64,000 nucleotides of DNA, from the NCBI GenBank assembly GCA_903884425.1, contig CAISEP010000020.1:62001-126000 (forward strand). Reading direction: 5' to 3'. Position 1 is the stretch's first letter, and each line of letters begins with the position of its first letter. Of this stretch, positions 1 to 8,082 are shown piece by piece. Source of the stretch: an uncultured Caulobacterales bacterium (GTDB lineage Bacteria > Pseudomonadota > Alphaproteobacteria > Caulobacterales > Caulobacteraceae). Both the position numbers and the translations under genes were made by a program. The notes under the pieces were generated by a model. It saw only the letters and a program-made list of their open reading frames with translations, was not told the DNA's origin and made no database searches.

Positions 1-2
1 GC

Positions 3-272
3 GTCTCCAAGGACAGCGTCGCCAGCCATGACAAGTTCAAGGCCAAGTACCGCCTCGCCCTCGAGCTCGGCTCCGACCCGGAGGGCGCGGTGATCGCGGC
101 CTATGGCGCCTGGGTGGAGAAGAGCATGTACGGCCGGACCTACATGGGCATCGACCGTTCCACCTTCCTCATCGACGGCCACGGCAAGCTGGTCCAGGCG
201 TGGCGCAAGGTGAAGGTTCCGGGCCACGTGGACGCCGTGCTGAAGGCGGTCCGCGCCCTGGCCCAGGGCTGA
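3..272 (+). CDS. bcp: Thioredoxin-dependent thiol peroxidase (Bcp/PrxQ), C-terminal part
   Basis: This is the 3' end of a gene that starts before the window; about 89 residues are visible. The reading frame is open from base 3 to the TGA at 270-272. The segment resembles the end of the Bcp (PrxQ) peroxiredoxins: a YGAW(V)EK stretch, the YMGI(D)RSTFLID strand and a VKVPGHVDAVL C-terminal helix. Bcp reduces hydroperoxides in the cytoplasm using thioredoxin. The peroxidatic cysteine lies in the missing N-terminal half, so activity cannot be confirmed. The family call is confident from the C-terminal motifs alone. Confidence 0.88.
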   Translation, partial: VSKDSVASHDKFKAKYRLALELGSDPEGAVIAAYGAWVEKSMYGRTYMGIDRSTFLIDGHGKLVQAWRKVKVPGHVDAVLKAVRALAQG

Positions 273-357
273 TGTGACCCCGGCACCTGCCGTGGGGGCA
301 GGTGCCGATTTCGGGCACCCATGGTTCCCAGCGCCCCTTGACGAGATTTCGGCAGAG

Positions 358-366
358 TTATCCACA
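358..366 (+). promoter_or_regulatory. DnaA box (TTATCCACA)
   Basis: A perfect match to the 9-bp DnaA consensus TTATNCACA, about 350 bp upstream of the M23 peptidase start. A single box is more consistent with DnaA-dependent gene regulation or chance than with an origin. Confidence 0.5.
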
Positions 367-506
367 GGCTGCCCGGCCAATCGGCAAGCATTGCAGCAGG
401 CGCAAGGTTGAACCCGCCCCCGGACCCCAGATTGGACCGCAACTAAAACGCCAAAATTCGACCCATATCGGAAAATTCTACACCTGAAATTTCAAGAATA
501 TTTCAT

Positions 507-521
507 TTAACGCACCGTTAA
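507..521 (+). promoter_or_regulatory. CtrA binding site (TTAA-N7-TTAA)
   Basis: TTAA at 507-510, seven bases (CGCACCG), TTAA at 518-521. This is the full CtrA consensus of Caulobacterales. A further TTAA half-site lies at 538-541. The box is about 190-205 bp upstream of the downstream peptidase start. It suggests that the morphogenetic peptidase-bactofilin pair is cell-cycle regulated. Binding itself is inferred. Confidence 0.6.
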
Positions 522-712
522 TCTAAATTGTAAATTATTAACGACAAACATATTTCACTCTATATTGCTTTATATTTTCACACGCCTGACATTTCACGGG
601 ATTACTAGACTGTCGGTAACTGATCCGGACACACCCTCTGCGGCGATTTCCCTTGCATAAGTGTCAGATTTTTGCTGCATGTTGAGCATAAAAATGAGTA
701 CCGGTGGGGCTT

Positions 713-1870
713 ATGGATTACAGTCGCTCAGACAGTGCGCGTCCCCGTGCGCCACATTGGTTTCCGGAGCGGCACATCCATCTCCGCTCGGGGGATGAGA
801 CCCGCGACTTCGTCCTGACGACCCGCAGCCAGATCCTGCTCGCCATCCTCGCCACCCTGGTGGGGGGGTGGTGCCTGTTCGCCACCGGTTCGGTGGCCTG
901 GTCGTCCCTGGCCCAGGCCAGCCAGGACGACACGGTGGCGCGGATGACCGCCTATTACGAACGGATGAATGCCGACCGGCAGGCGCGCCTGACCGCCGCG
1001 GTCAGCGCCCTGAACCGGGCCAGCGGCTCCATCGAGGGCATGGCCAAGGACATCGAGAAGCGTCACGAGGCGCTGGCATGGCTGTTGCAGGACTTCCGGG
1101 GAACCAAGTCCAGTGGAGCCGAATTGAAACCCGTCGATCCCGCCAGCCTGTCGAGCCGCTCGCCCGCCGAGCAGATGGCCGCGGTCCGTGAGGACCAGGA
1201 CCGTCTGCTGACCGCGGCGGAATCGACGGCGCGCAACCGGGCGGAGCGGCTGCGAGTGGCGATCCGGATGACCGGCGTCGATCCGCGGTCCCTCGGGACA
1301 CCGGGGATCGCCACGGCCGAAGCCCCGCTGGCCCGGGAGACCGATCCCCGGGCCCTGGCCGCGGAACTGAACGTGGACGAGGACTATGCGGTGCGGGTGC
1401 AGCACGCGGCCCGGGACGTCCTGGACTTCCGGGTGCTGAGCGCGGAGGCCGAGCATGTGCCCATGGCCCGTCCGGTGACCGAGGCCTATCGCAGCTCCAC
1501 CTACGGCATCCGCAAGGATCCGTTCACGGGGCACCCCGCCTTTCATGCGGGACAGGATTTCGCGGGAGGCTACGGCTCCCCCGTCTATTCCACTGCCCCT
1601 GGGGTGGTGGCCTTCACCGGTGTCCGCACCGGCTACGGGAATGTCGTGGAAATCGATCATGGATCGGGTTTCAAGACACGCTATGCGCACCTTGCGTCGA
1701 TCTCGGTCCGTCCGGGTCAACGCATCGGTGTCGGATTCAGGGTGGGGGCCATGGGTTCGACCGGTCGGTCCACGGGGCCCCATCTGCACTACGAAGTCTG
1801 GGAAAACGGTCGCGTTCGAGACCCGACGCGCTTCTTGAAAGCTGGTGATCATGTTCAGCAAGCCGACTAA
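713..1870 (+). CDS. M23 family murein endopeptidase, bactofilin partner (LmdC-like)
   Basis: A membrane-anchored peptidoglycan endopeptidase of about 385 residues. A short basic cytoplasmic N-terminus is followed by one transmembrane helix (about 42-63), a periplasmic helical/coiled-coil stretch with many Ala, Arg and Glu, and a C-terminal M23/LytM domain (about 262-375). The domain keeps the zinc motifs HxxxD (HAGQD) and HLHYEVW. I chose the ATG at 713, preceded by GGTGGGG; a GTG at 704 is in frame. The 3' end overlaps the bactofilin start by 20 bp, so the two are co-translated. In Hyphomonas the M23 peptidase LmdC works with a bactofilin to shape the cell, and this pair has the same architecture. 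A CtrA box lies upstream. Confidence 0.88.
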   Translation: MDYSRSDSARPRAPHWFPERHIHLRSGDETRDFVLTTRSQILLAILATLVGGWCLFATGSVAWSSLAQASQDDTVARMTAYYERMNADRQARLTAAVSALNRASGSIEGMAKDIEKRHEALAWLLQDFRGTKSSGAELKPVDPASLSSRSPAEQMAAVREDQDRLLTAAESTARNRAERLRVAIRMTGVDPRSLGTPGIATAEAPLARETDPRALAAELNVDEDYAVRVQHAARDVLDFRVLSAEAEHVPMARPVTEAYRSSTYGIRKDPFTGHPAFHAGQDFAGGYGSPVYSTAPGVVAFTGVRTGYGNVVEIDHGSGFKTRYAHLASISVRPGQRIGVGFRVGAMGSTGRSTGPHLHYEVWENGRVRDPTRFLKAGDHVQQAD

Positions 1871-2405
1871 CAACAACCGCGCGGCTCAATCCGCTCAACA
1901 GGCCGCTCGTCGCAACGACACCGGCGTGACCGCCACCACGGCACCGGCTCCGGCCAAGCCCGCGGCCCCGGTGATCCGCCCGGCCTCGCTGCTGGGTGCG
2001 GACCTGGTGTTCGAGGGCTCGATCCACGGGGACGGTTCCCTGCAGATCGACGGCGCCATCAAGGGCGACATCCACGTGGCCCAGCTGGTCGTCGGCGAGC
2101 AGGCGCATGTGGAGGGCACCATCCGCTGCGGCGCCGTCGAGGTCCGCGGCCGGGTGATCGGCAATATCGAGGCCCAGACCGTGAAGCTGCACGAGACGGC
2201 CTTCGTCGAGGGGGACATCACCCACGGCCAGCTGTCCATCGATGTGGGGGCCTACTTCCAGGGCCGCTGCCAGCAGTTCCGCCAGGCCCAGGCGGCTCAG
2301 GCCGCACCGCAGGCCGGTGCCAGCCCCTTCGCCCAGGCCCAGGCCACCATGGCCGTGCCGGAGTCCGAAGGCCACGTGATCGAGTTCGACGGCCACCGCA
2401 GCTGA
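1851..2405 (+). CDS. bacA: Bactofilin (polymerising cytoskeletal protein)
   Basis: A bactofilin of about 184 residues. The central beta-helix domain (about 40-135) shows the family pattern of short Gly- and Val-rich repeats (IHGDGSLQIDGAIKGDI, AVEVRGRVIGNIEAQTV). It is flanked by a disordered Ala/Pro/Thr N-terminus and a Gln/Ala-rich C-terminus. Bactofilins form membrane-associated filaments that localise cell-wall enzymes. In-frame GTG (1845), ATC (1848) and ATG (1851) codons cluster; I chose the ATG because the polar MFSKPTNNN start is family-like. It overlaps the M23 peptidase gene upstream, which implies a joint role. The gene ends against palindromic repeats and converges with prfB. Confidence 0.93.
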   Translation: MFSKPTNNNRAAQSAQQAARRNDTGVTATTAPAPAKPAAPVIRPASLLGADLVFEGSIHGDGSLQIDGAIKGDIHVAQLVVGEQAHVEGTIRCGAVEVRGRVIGNIEAQTVKLHETAFVEGDITHGQLSIDVGAYFQGRCQQFRQAQAAQAAPQAGASPFAQAQATMAVPESEGHVIEFDGHRS

Positions 2406-2423
2406 GGGCGGGCGCTTCGTCCT

Positions 2424-2623
2424 GATGGAGGTTCCCGGGTCTTCGCCCGGGAATGACGACTAACCCGTTTTACCTCGTCATTCCCGCCCTTGAGGCGGGA
2501 ACCTCGTTCCGGAGGGGGCGCTAAATCCTGACCAAGGTTCCCGGGTCTTCGCCCGGGCATGACGAGTTATAAACTACAATAATTGCTGTCATTCCCGCCC
2601 TTGAGGCGGGAACCTCGTTCCGG
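2424..2623. repeat. Two tandem copies of palindromic intergenic repeat family B
   Basis: Two copies of a roughly 90-bp palindromic element with a 106-bp offset. Each starts with a hairpin (gttcccgggtcttcgcccggg) on the left and ends with a second hairpin built on cccgcc-cttga-ggcggg, followed by aacctcgttccgg. The left end (gaggttcccg) is the inverse of the right end (cgggaacctc), so the unit can fold into one long stem. A diverged copy sits at 58632-58731. It lies between the converging ends of the bactofilin gene and prfB and could act as a bidirectional terminator. Confidence 0.8.
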
Positions 2624-2629
2624 CATCGG

Positions 2630-2644
2630 CGTCTCGAACCACGC
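2630..2644. repeat. Isolated terminus of intergenic repeat family A
   Basis: CGTCTCGAACCACGC is the exact reverse complement of the left end of repeat family A (GCGTGGTTCGAGACG) found at 30 kb, 56.5 kb and 62.3 kb. Only this end is present, abutting the second family B copy and 7 bp from the prfB stop. It looks like a remnant. Confidence 0.6.
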
Positions 2645-2651
2645 AGCGCCC

Positions 2652-3774
2652 CTAGTCCGCCGCCTCGTCCCTTGTCGCACCCACCCGCTGGGCCAGCGCC
2701 GCGCCCATGAAGGCGTCGAGGTCGCCGTCCAGCACCGCATCGGTATCCGAGGTCTCCACCCCCGTCCGCAGGTCCTTCACCATCTGGTAGGGCTGCAGGA
2801 CGTAGCTGCGGATCTGGTGGCCCCAGCCGATGTCGGTCTTCTGGTCCTCGATCTCCGCCCGCGCGGCTTCCCGCCGCTGCAGTTCCGCCTCGTAGAGCCG
2901 GGCGCGGAGCATCTTCCAGGCCCGGTCCCGGTTCTGGTGCTGCGAGCGTTCCGTCTGGCAGGCCACGGCAATGCCGGTGGGGATGTGCGTCAGGCGCACG
3001 GCCGAGTCGGTCTTGTTCACGTGCTGGCCGCCGGAGCCGGAGGCGCGATAGGTGTCCACCCGCACCTCGGAGGGGTCGATCTCGATGACGATGGTGTCGT
3101 CCACCACCGGATAGACCCACACGGATGCAAAGCTCGTGTGCCGCCGGGCATTGGAATCGAAGGGCGAGATGCGCACCAGCCGGTGCACCCCCGCCTCGGT
3201 CTTCATCCAGCCATAGGCGTTGGTGCCCTTCACCTGCAGGGTGCACGACTTGATCCCCGCGGTTTCGCCGCCGGTCTCCTCGATCACATCGACGGTCATG
3301 CCGTGGGCATTGGACCAGCGGGTGTACATGCGCATGAGCATCAGGGCCCAGTCGGCGGACTCCGTGCCCCCCGCGCCGGAATTGATTTCCACGTAGCAGT
3401 CGTTGCCGTCCGCCTCGCCGGAGAGCAGGGCCTCGAGCTCGGCGCGACCGGCGCGCTCCTTCAGGGTCCGCAGCATCTCCGCGGCCTCGTCGCCGACGCC
3501 GGCATCCCCCTCCATCTCCGCCATCTCGGCGAGTTCGAGGGCGTCGGCGCGCTCGCGCTCCAGCATGCGCACGGCGTCCACGGCGGTGCCGAGGCGGGTG
3601 CGCTCGCGCATCACCGCCTGGGCGTCGTCGGGATTGTCCCACAGGGTCGGGTCCTCGACCCGGGCATTCAGTTCGTCAAGGCGACGTAGGGCGGGGTCCC
3701 AGTCAAAGACGCCTCCTGAGCAGCGCGATCGACTGCTCGATGTCCGCCGCAAGGGCTTCGACATCCGCTCTCAT
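2652..3774 (-). CDS. prfB: Peptide chain release factor 2, with programmed +1 frameshift
   Basis: RF2 recognises UGA and UAA stop codons and triggers peptidyl-tRNA hydrolysis. The ATG at 3774-3772 opens a 23-codon zero frame ([16 protein letters not shown]...) ending in CTT TGA C at 3708-3702. An internal Shine-Dalgarno-like AGGAGG sits just before the shift site. Shifting +1 at CTT continues as [13 protein letters not shown] and gives a protein of about 373 residues. The catalytic GGQ motif is in [18 protein letters not shown], and the stop-recognition domain lies N-terminal to it. This is the classic RF2 autoregulatory frameshift, not a mutation. The gene is third in a minus-strand block amiC-mrcA-prfB and converges on the bactofilin gene. 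Confidence 0.96.
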
Positions 3775-3891
3775 GGGTTGGCTCCGGTATCAGACGACAA
3801 CAGGTCCGGGACAAGGGTCCGGGTCGGGGGACATAGGCCGGGCAGCGGCTCATGGCAATGGTGAAGCGTCTGCGACCCGGCGCGATCCGCC

Positions 3892-6222
3892 TCAGTGCGG
3901 CGTGACGGGTTCGGCCAGCATCAGCGGATGCGCCGCCGCCGAGACCGCCGCCGCCGGGCCGCCGGGGGTCGGTGGCGGCGGCAGGCGGGGCTCGGTTCCC
4001 GGCTGGAAGGCCTCCACATGGCCGCGGATGCTGACCAGCTTGGCCAGCTTGGGGGCCTTGAAGTCCTCCGGGGCCATGGTGCGCAGGGCCTCCTGCATGA
4101 AGTCGATGAAGATCGGCACGGCGGCGTGGGCCCCGGTCTCCCCCTCCCCCAGGCTGCGGTTGTCGTCAAAGCCGACAAAGGTGCCGACCACCAGGCTCGG
4201 CGTATAGCCCACGAACCAGGCGGAGCGGAAATCGTTGGTGGTACCGGTCTTGCCGGCGATGTGGCGGCCGAGGCTCGCCACCGCGGCGGCAGTGCCGTTG
4301 GTGGTCACCCCCTCCAGCATCAGGGTGATCTGGTAGGCGGTCACCGGATCCATCACCGGCACCCCCTCCGGGGCCAACCTCGGGGACTCGTCGCCATTGA
4401 AGGGCTGGTCGCAGTGGGGGCAGTCGCGCTTGTCCACCTGCCAGATGGACTGGCCCTGCCGGTCCTGGACCATCTCGATCAGGTGCGGCTCGATCCGGCG
4501 GCCGCCATTGGCAAAGGCGGCATAGGCGGCGGTGATCTTGTAGGGGGTGGTCTCGCCGGCCCCCAGCGCCATGGCCAGCACCGGCTGCAGGTCGTCCACC
4601 ACGCCGGTGCGCACCGCCATGTCGCGGATCTTGCGCATGCCCACCTTGTCGGCGATGCGGACCGTCATCTGGTTGCGGGAATAGACGAGACCGGCGCGGA
4701 AGATGGAGGGCCCGCCGCTCTCGTGCTCGTAATTCTCCGGCGACCAGACCTGGCCATTGGCGCCGGCAAAGCTGATCGGCGCGTCCAGCACGATGGAGGC
4801 GGGGGTGAAGCCGTTCTCCAGGGCCGTGGCATAGACGAAGGGCTTGAAGGACGAGCCGGGCTGCCGCTCCGCCTGGGTGGCGCGGTTGAACTTGGAGAGG
4901 GAGAAGCTGTAGCCCCCCACCATGGCCAGCACCCGGCCGCTGCGGGGGTCGAGGGCCACCAGGGCACCATTGACGATGGGCACCTGCCGCAGACCATAGG
5001 TGCGGCCGTTGCCGGTGGGCTCCACGAACACCAGGTCGCCGACCGCCAGACCCTTGCCCTGCCGGGCCCAGGCCACGTCGGCGGGCTCCAGCTCCCCCTC
5101 GCCGCCCTGGGGCAGGCGCACATGGGCGCTGCCGCCGCCGACCCGGTCGATCACCGCCGCCCGCCAGGCCCGGCGTTCGGAGGCAGGGGACTTGGACAGG
5201 GCTTCCTTCTCCCAGCCGGACTTCAGGTCCACATGCTCCAGCGCGCCGCGCCAGCCGTGGCGGCGGTCATAGGCCTCGAGCCCCTTCATCAGGGAGATGC
5301 GGGCCTGGGTCTGCAGGCGGCTGTCGAGGGTGGTGCGCATGTAGAGCCCGCCCTCCTCCGCCTTCTTGCCGACGGCGGCCTCCGCCCGCTGGCGGACCTC
5401 CTCCATGAAGTAGTCGGCATCGCGGTAGTGGGTCCGCTCGGGCCGCAGCTGGACGTGCAGGTCCTCGCGCATGGCGGCCTCGGCCTGGGGCCGGGTGACG
5501 AAGCCCTCCTCCGCCATCTGGGCCAGCACCCAGTTGCGGCGGCGCAGGGCCTCGGTGCGGTGGCGCAGCGGATCGTAGTTGGACGGACCCTTGGGCAGGC
5601 TGGCCAGATAGGCCATCTCCGACAGGTCGAGCTCGTTCATCGACTTGCCGAAGTAGTTGTAGGCCGCCGCCCCCACGCCGAACGAGCGATAGCCCAGCCA
5701 GATCTCGTTCAGATAGAGCTCGAGAATCCGGGTCTTGGGCAGGGTCTCCTCGATCCGGCGGGCGAGGATGGCCTCCTTGATCTTGCGGCCGAAGCTGTGC
5801 TCCCCCGTCAGCAGGATGTTCTTGGCCACCTGCTGGGTGATGGTGGAGCCGCCCTGCAGCTTGCGCCCGCGCAGGACGTTGAAGGCATCCCGGCTCATGG
5901 CCCGGGTCAGGCCGGCCAGGTCGATGCCCCCGTGCTCGAAGAACTTGCGGTCCTCCGCCGCCAGGAAGGCGCGGACCAGCAGGGGCGGTACCTGGTCATA
6001 GGGGGCGAAGATGCGCCGCTCCTTGCCGATCTCGCCGATCAGGGTGCCGTCCCAGGCATAGACCCGGGTGGAGGTGGGCGGGCGATAGTCCCCGAGCTGG
6101 GTGGCGTCGGGCAGGTCGTGGAACAGCCAGGCCGCATAGACGGACAGCACGACCCCCGCAACGGCGATCAGGCTCAGGCAGGCCACACCTGCGATCGCCA
6201 CCCATCGTCCTGCAGACTTCAA
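3892..6222 (-). CDS. mrcA: Penicillin-binding protein 1A (bifunctional transglycosylase/transpeptidase)
   Basis: A class A PBP that polymerises and cross-links peptidoglycan. From the chosen start it is about 776 residues. It has one N-terminal transmembrane anchor (about 7-32), a GT51 domain with the catalytic EDRKFFEHGG (Glu about 90) and QGGSTITQQ, an OB-like insert, and a transpeptidase domain with SSFK (about 457-460), SRN (about 515) and KTGT (about 658). I prefer the TTG at 6222, preceded by AAGGGGGGC, because homologues begin just before KSAGRW. A GTG at 6291 would add 23 residues. A small CPHC motif lies before the KTGT box. It follows amiC by about 130 bp on the same strand. Confidence 0.92.
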   Translation of the reverse strand: MKSAGRWVAIAGVACLSLIAVAGVVLSVYAAWLFHDLPDATQLGDYRPPTSTRVYAWDGTLIGEIGKERRIFAPYDQVPPLLVRAFLAAEDRKFFEHGGIDLAGLTRAMSRDAFNVLRGRKLQGGSTITQQVAKNILLTGEHSFGRKIKEAILARRIEETLPKTRILELYLNEIWLGYRSFGVGAAAYNYFGKSMNELDLSEMAYLASLPKGPSNYDPLRHRTEALRRRNWVLAQMAEEGFVTRPQAEAAMREDLHVQLRPERTHYRDADYFMEEVRQRAEAAVGKKAEEGGLYMRTTLDSRLQTQARISLMKGLEAYDRRHGWRGALEHVDLKSGWEKEALSKSPASERRAWRAAVIDRVGGGSAHVRLPQGGEGELEPADVAWARQGKGLAVGDLVFVEPTGNGRTYGLRQVPIVNGALVALDPRSGRVLAMVGGYSFSLSKFNRATQAERQPGSSFKPFVYATALENGFTPASIVLDAPISFAGANGQVWSPENYEHESGGPSIFRAGLVYSRNQMTVRIADKVGMRKIRDMAVRTGVVDDLQPVLAMALGAGETTPYKITAAYAAFANGGRRIEPHLIEMVQDRQGQSIWQVDKRDCPHCDQPFNGDESPRLAPEGVPVMDPVTAYQITLMLEGVTTNGTAAAVASLGRHIAGKTGTTNDFRSAWFVGYTPSLVVGTFVGFDDNRSLGEGETGAHAAVPIFIDFMQEALRTMAPEDFKAPKLAKLVSIRGHVEAFQPGTEPRLPPPPTPGGPAAAVSAAAHPLMLAEPVTPH

Positions 6223-6355
6223 CGCGCCCCCCTTCGGCCCTGGCCGGCACCCCGATGGCGTCCCATCGGGCGCAGCAAGTGCGCTTAACACCCAGAGGAA
6301 TCCGGTTTCAGGGGGCCGTCGTCAAGCCTCGATCGGGCCGGACGGGGGGCAGACC

Positions 6356-7615
6356 TCAGCGCGTGGCCAGCCGGGAGGGCCGGGTGAAGTAGCCGTCGAT
6401 GGCGTCGGTGATCGAATCCGCCAGCACCTTGCGGTCGTCCGGCGACTGAAGTCGTTGTTCGTCAACGGGATTGGTGATGAAGCCCATCTCGAGCAGTACG
6501 GCCGGCACGTCAGGGGCCAGCAGCACGGCGAAATTGGCGTCCCTGTGGCTCCGGCGCAGCAGGTCGACCTTGTTGCTCAGCCGGTCCAGCAGCAGATTGG
6601 CGAAGGTCGAGGACTGGTTGGTGGTCTCCCTCTGGGTCAGGTCCAGGAGGATTCGGTTCACCGACGGGTCGCGGGACGGCGCGGCAATGTTGACGAACCA
6701 GTCGCCGCTGCGGGTCATCACCTGCCGCGCGGCCCGGTCCGCCCCCTTTTCCGACAGGGTATAGACCGTGGCCCCGTGCAGGTTCGGATCGGCGATGGAA
6801 TTCACGTGCAGGGAGATGAACAGGTCCGCATGCTCCCGCCGGGCGATCTGCATGCGCTGGTCCAGGGGCACGAACACGTCGCTGTCCCGGGTCAGCACCA
6901 CCTGATAGCGGCCGGTGCGCAGGAGGGCGGCCCGCAGGTCCCGGGCCGAGGCCAGGGTGATGTCCTTCTCCGAGGAGTCGGGGCCCAGCGTGCCGGGGTC
7001 CTTGCCCCCATGGCCGGGGTCGATGACGATCACCCGGCGGCCGTGGGTCGCGGGGGCCGCGGCGGTCAGCACCGGCTGGGCGGACGGCGGCGGCACCCCG
7101 CCGGAGGCGGGGGCGGAGGCGGTCGCGCCCCTCAGGTCCGTATGGGCCACCGGCGGCGGGGCCGCGGCCTTGCCGTCCCGGGCGAAGTCGATGACGTAGC
7201 GATAGACCTTGATACCGTCATCGGGGGGCAGCAGGAACCGGCGCTTGATCACGCTGGCCTGCTGGAAATCCACATTCAGGTGGGCCACGCCGACCCCTTG
7301 AGTCACCGACCAGGCCTTCAGCGCCCCCTGCCCGGTCCCCTTCAGCTCGCCCCCGGCCCGGGCATTGGGCAGGGCGATCACGATATGTTGCGAGGCGGAC
7401 GCCGCATCGGCCATCAGTTTGGCGCTGGCGGGCTGATCCATCTCCACCACCAGCCGGGTCTCGTCCCCGTTCTCGCCCACCCGGACCTTGAGAATGGCCG
7501 AGGTGTCGGCGGAATAGCGGGCCACCGCCGCCGTCGCCGCCGCCGCGCCGCCAAGGCCCACCAGCACCAGCGCCGCCAGGGCGAGGCGGACCCGCGGGCG
7601 CAGGCGTCGGGGCAT
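6356..7615 (-). CDS. amiC: N-acetylmuramoyl-L-alanine amidase (AmiC-type, AMIN + Amidase_3)
   Basis: A periplasmic zinc amidase of 419 residues that cleaves the amide bond between MurNAc and the stem peptide, mostly at division. It has a signal peptide (Arg-rich start and Ala/Leu core, about 1-33), an AMIN targeting domain (about 40-145), a Pro/Ala linker (about 150-190) and an Amidase_3 domain from about 194. Zinc and catalytic residues are visible: His202 in IDPGHGG, Glu216 in SSEKD, His in SLHVNS and Glu in LLEMGFIT. Upstream in-frame extension is possible, but the ATG at 7615 gives the signal peptide. It heads the amiC-mrcA-prfB block and is divergent from rne. Confidence 0.93.
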   Translation of the reverse strand: MPRRLRPRVRLALAALVLVGLGGAAAATAAVARYSADTSAILKVRVGENGDETRLVVEMDQPASAKLMADAASASQHIVIALPNARAGGELKGTGQGALKAWSVTQGVGVAHLNVDFQQASVIKRRFLLPPDDGIKVYRYVIDFARDGKAAAPPPVAHTDLRGATASAPASGGVPPPSAQPVLTAAAPATHGRRVIVIDPGHGGKDPGTLGPDSSEKDITLASARDLRAALLRTGRYQVVLTRDSDVFVPLDQRMQIARREHADLFISLHVNSIADPNLHGATVYTLSEKGADRAARQVMTRSGDWFVNIAAPSRDPSVNRILLDLTQRETTNQSSTFANLLLDRLSNKVDLLRRSHRDANFAVLLAPDVPAVLLEMGFITNPVDEQRLQSPDDRKVLADSITDAIDGYFTRPSRLATR

Positions 7616-8082
7616 AGTGGCCTTGCGATTCTCGGGGGCGGAGGTTTCCGTACGCACGGCGGCACATTCCTCACGGGGGCGATATCGACCGATATCCACC
7701 ACATTCCTTGGTAAAAAAGCCTTAAGGCCCGGTCGACCCGTCCATTTTGAGCCGAAGACGGACGGACGGAACGCTTTTCTTTTTCCATAGCGTGTTGCAC
7801 AGTGACATCCGCGCATGAGGTCCGCGCCCCGCCCCTCTGTCTGGAGGCGGATTGTGGACCGCGCAGCTGCGCCCTTCCCGGGATTTCCTTTCGGGTCGGG
7901 CCACATCATCCGATCCGCGCCCTCCGCGCGTCAAGGAAACAACCCAATGGCCCGGTTCGCCTGCGCCCTCTCTCGCCCCTTTTCCGCGTGGCCACAGCTA
8001 CGCCGAGGCGAGCCTGTGCGCGCGACCATTCAACCCCGGCCCCCTGGCTTGACGCCAGGCGAGCGCCGCAAGGACTCACTTG
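7616..8082. promoter_or_regulatory. Divergent amiC/rne control region with a long rne leader
   Basis: This 467-bp gap carries no convincing gene. It must hold the amiC promoter and the rne promoter and leader. Visible structure includes paired GATATC hexamers at 7681-7686 and 7691-7696, a palindrome GCGCAGCTGCGC at 7861-7872, and a hairpin just before rne at 8043-8059. RNase E is known to autoregulate through its leader in Escherichia coli; whether that holds here is inference. Confidence 0.4.
8043..8059 (+). promoter_or_regulatory. Stem-loop in the rne leader
   Basis: CCTGGC (8043-8048), loop ttgac, GCCAGG (8054-8059): a perfect 6-bp stem whose 3' side is 23 bp before the rne ATG. It has no following T-run, so it is not a terminator. 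It could be an RNase E target or modulate ribosome access. Confidence 0.35.

Larger units (their letters stand above)
273..712. other. A+T-rich intergenic control region ahead of the M23-bactofilin operon
   Basis: This 440-bp gap has no credible gene. Roughly 440-620 is strikingly A+T-rich in a window that is otherwise about 70% G+C. It contains a consensus DnaA box and a perfect CtrA box (listed separately), several TATATT-like runs near 560-580 that could be -10 elements, and extra TTAA half-sites (for example 538-541). It most likely holds the promoter of the downstream peptidase-bactofilin pair. Confidence 0.6.

Noticed and set aside
358-620. Possible replication origin in the A+T-rich gap
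   Set aside because: Only one DnaA box and one full CtrA box are present, and the flanking genes (bcp, M23 peptidase) are not the usual origin neighbours.
3703-3705. Pseudogene or sequencing error in prfB from the in-frame TGA
   Set aside because: The stop is in the conserved CTTTGAC frameshift context with an upstream AGGAGG, so it is the normal RF2 regulatory site.
3895-6288. A 797-codon plus-strand frame opposite mrcA
   Set aside because: Shadow frame of the PBP1A gene; product has repetitive His/Gln/Gly/Leu composition and no family motifs.
7711-7725. Intrinsic terminator in front of amiC (GCCTTAAGGC then T-run on the minus strand)
   Set aside because: The stem would be only three base pairs around a TTAA loop, too weak to call.
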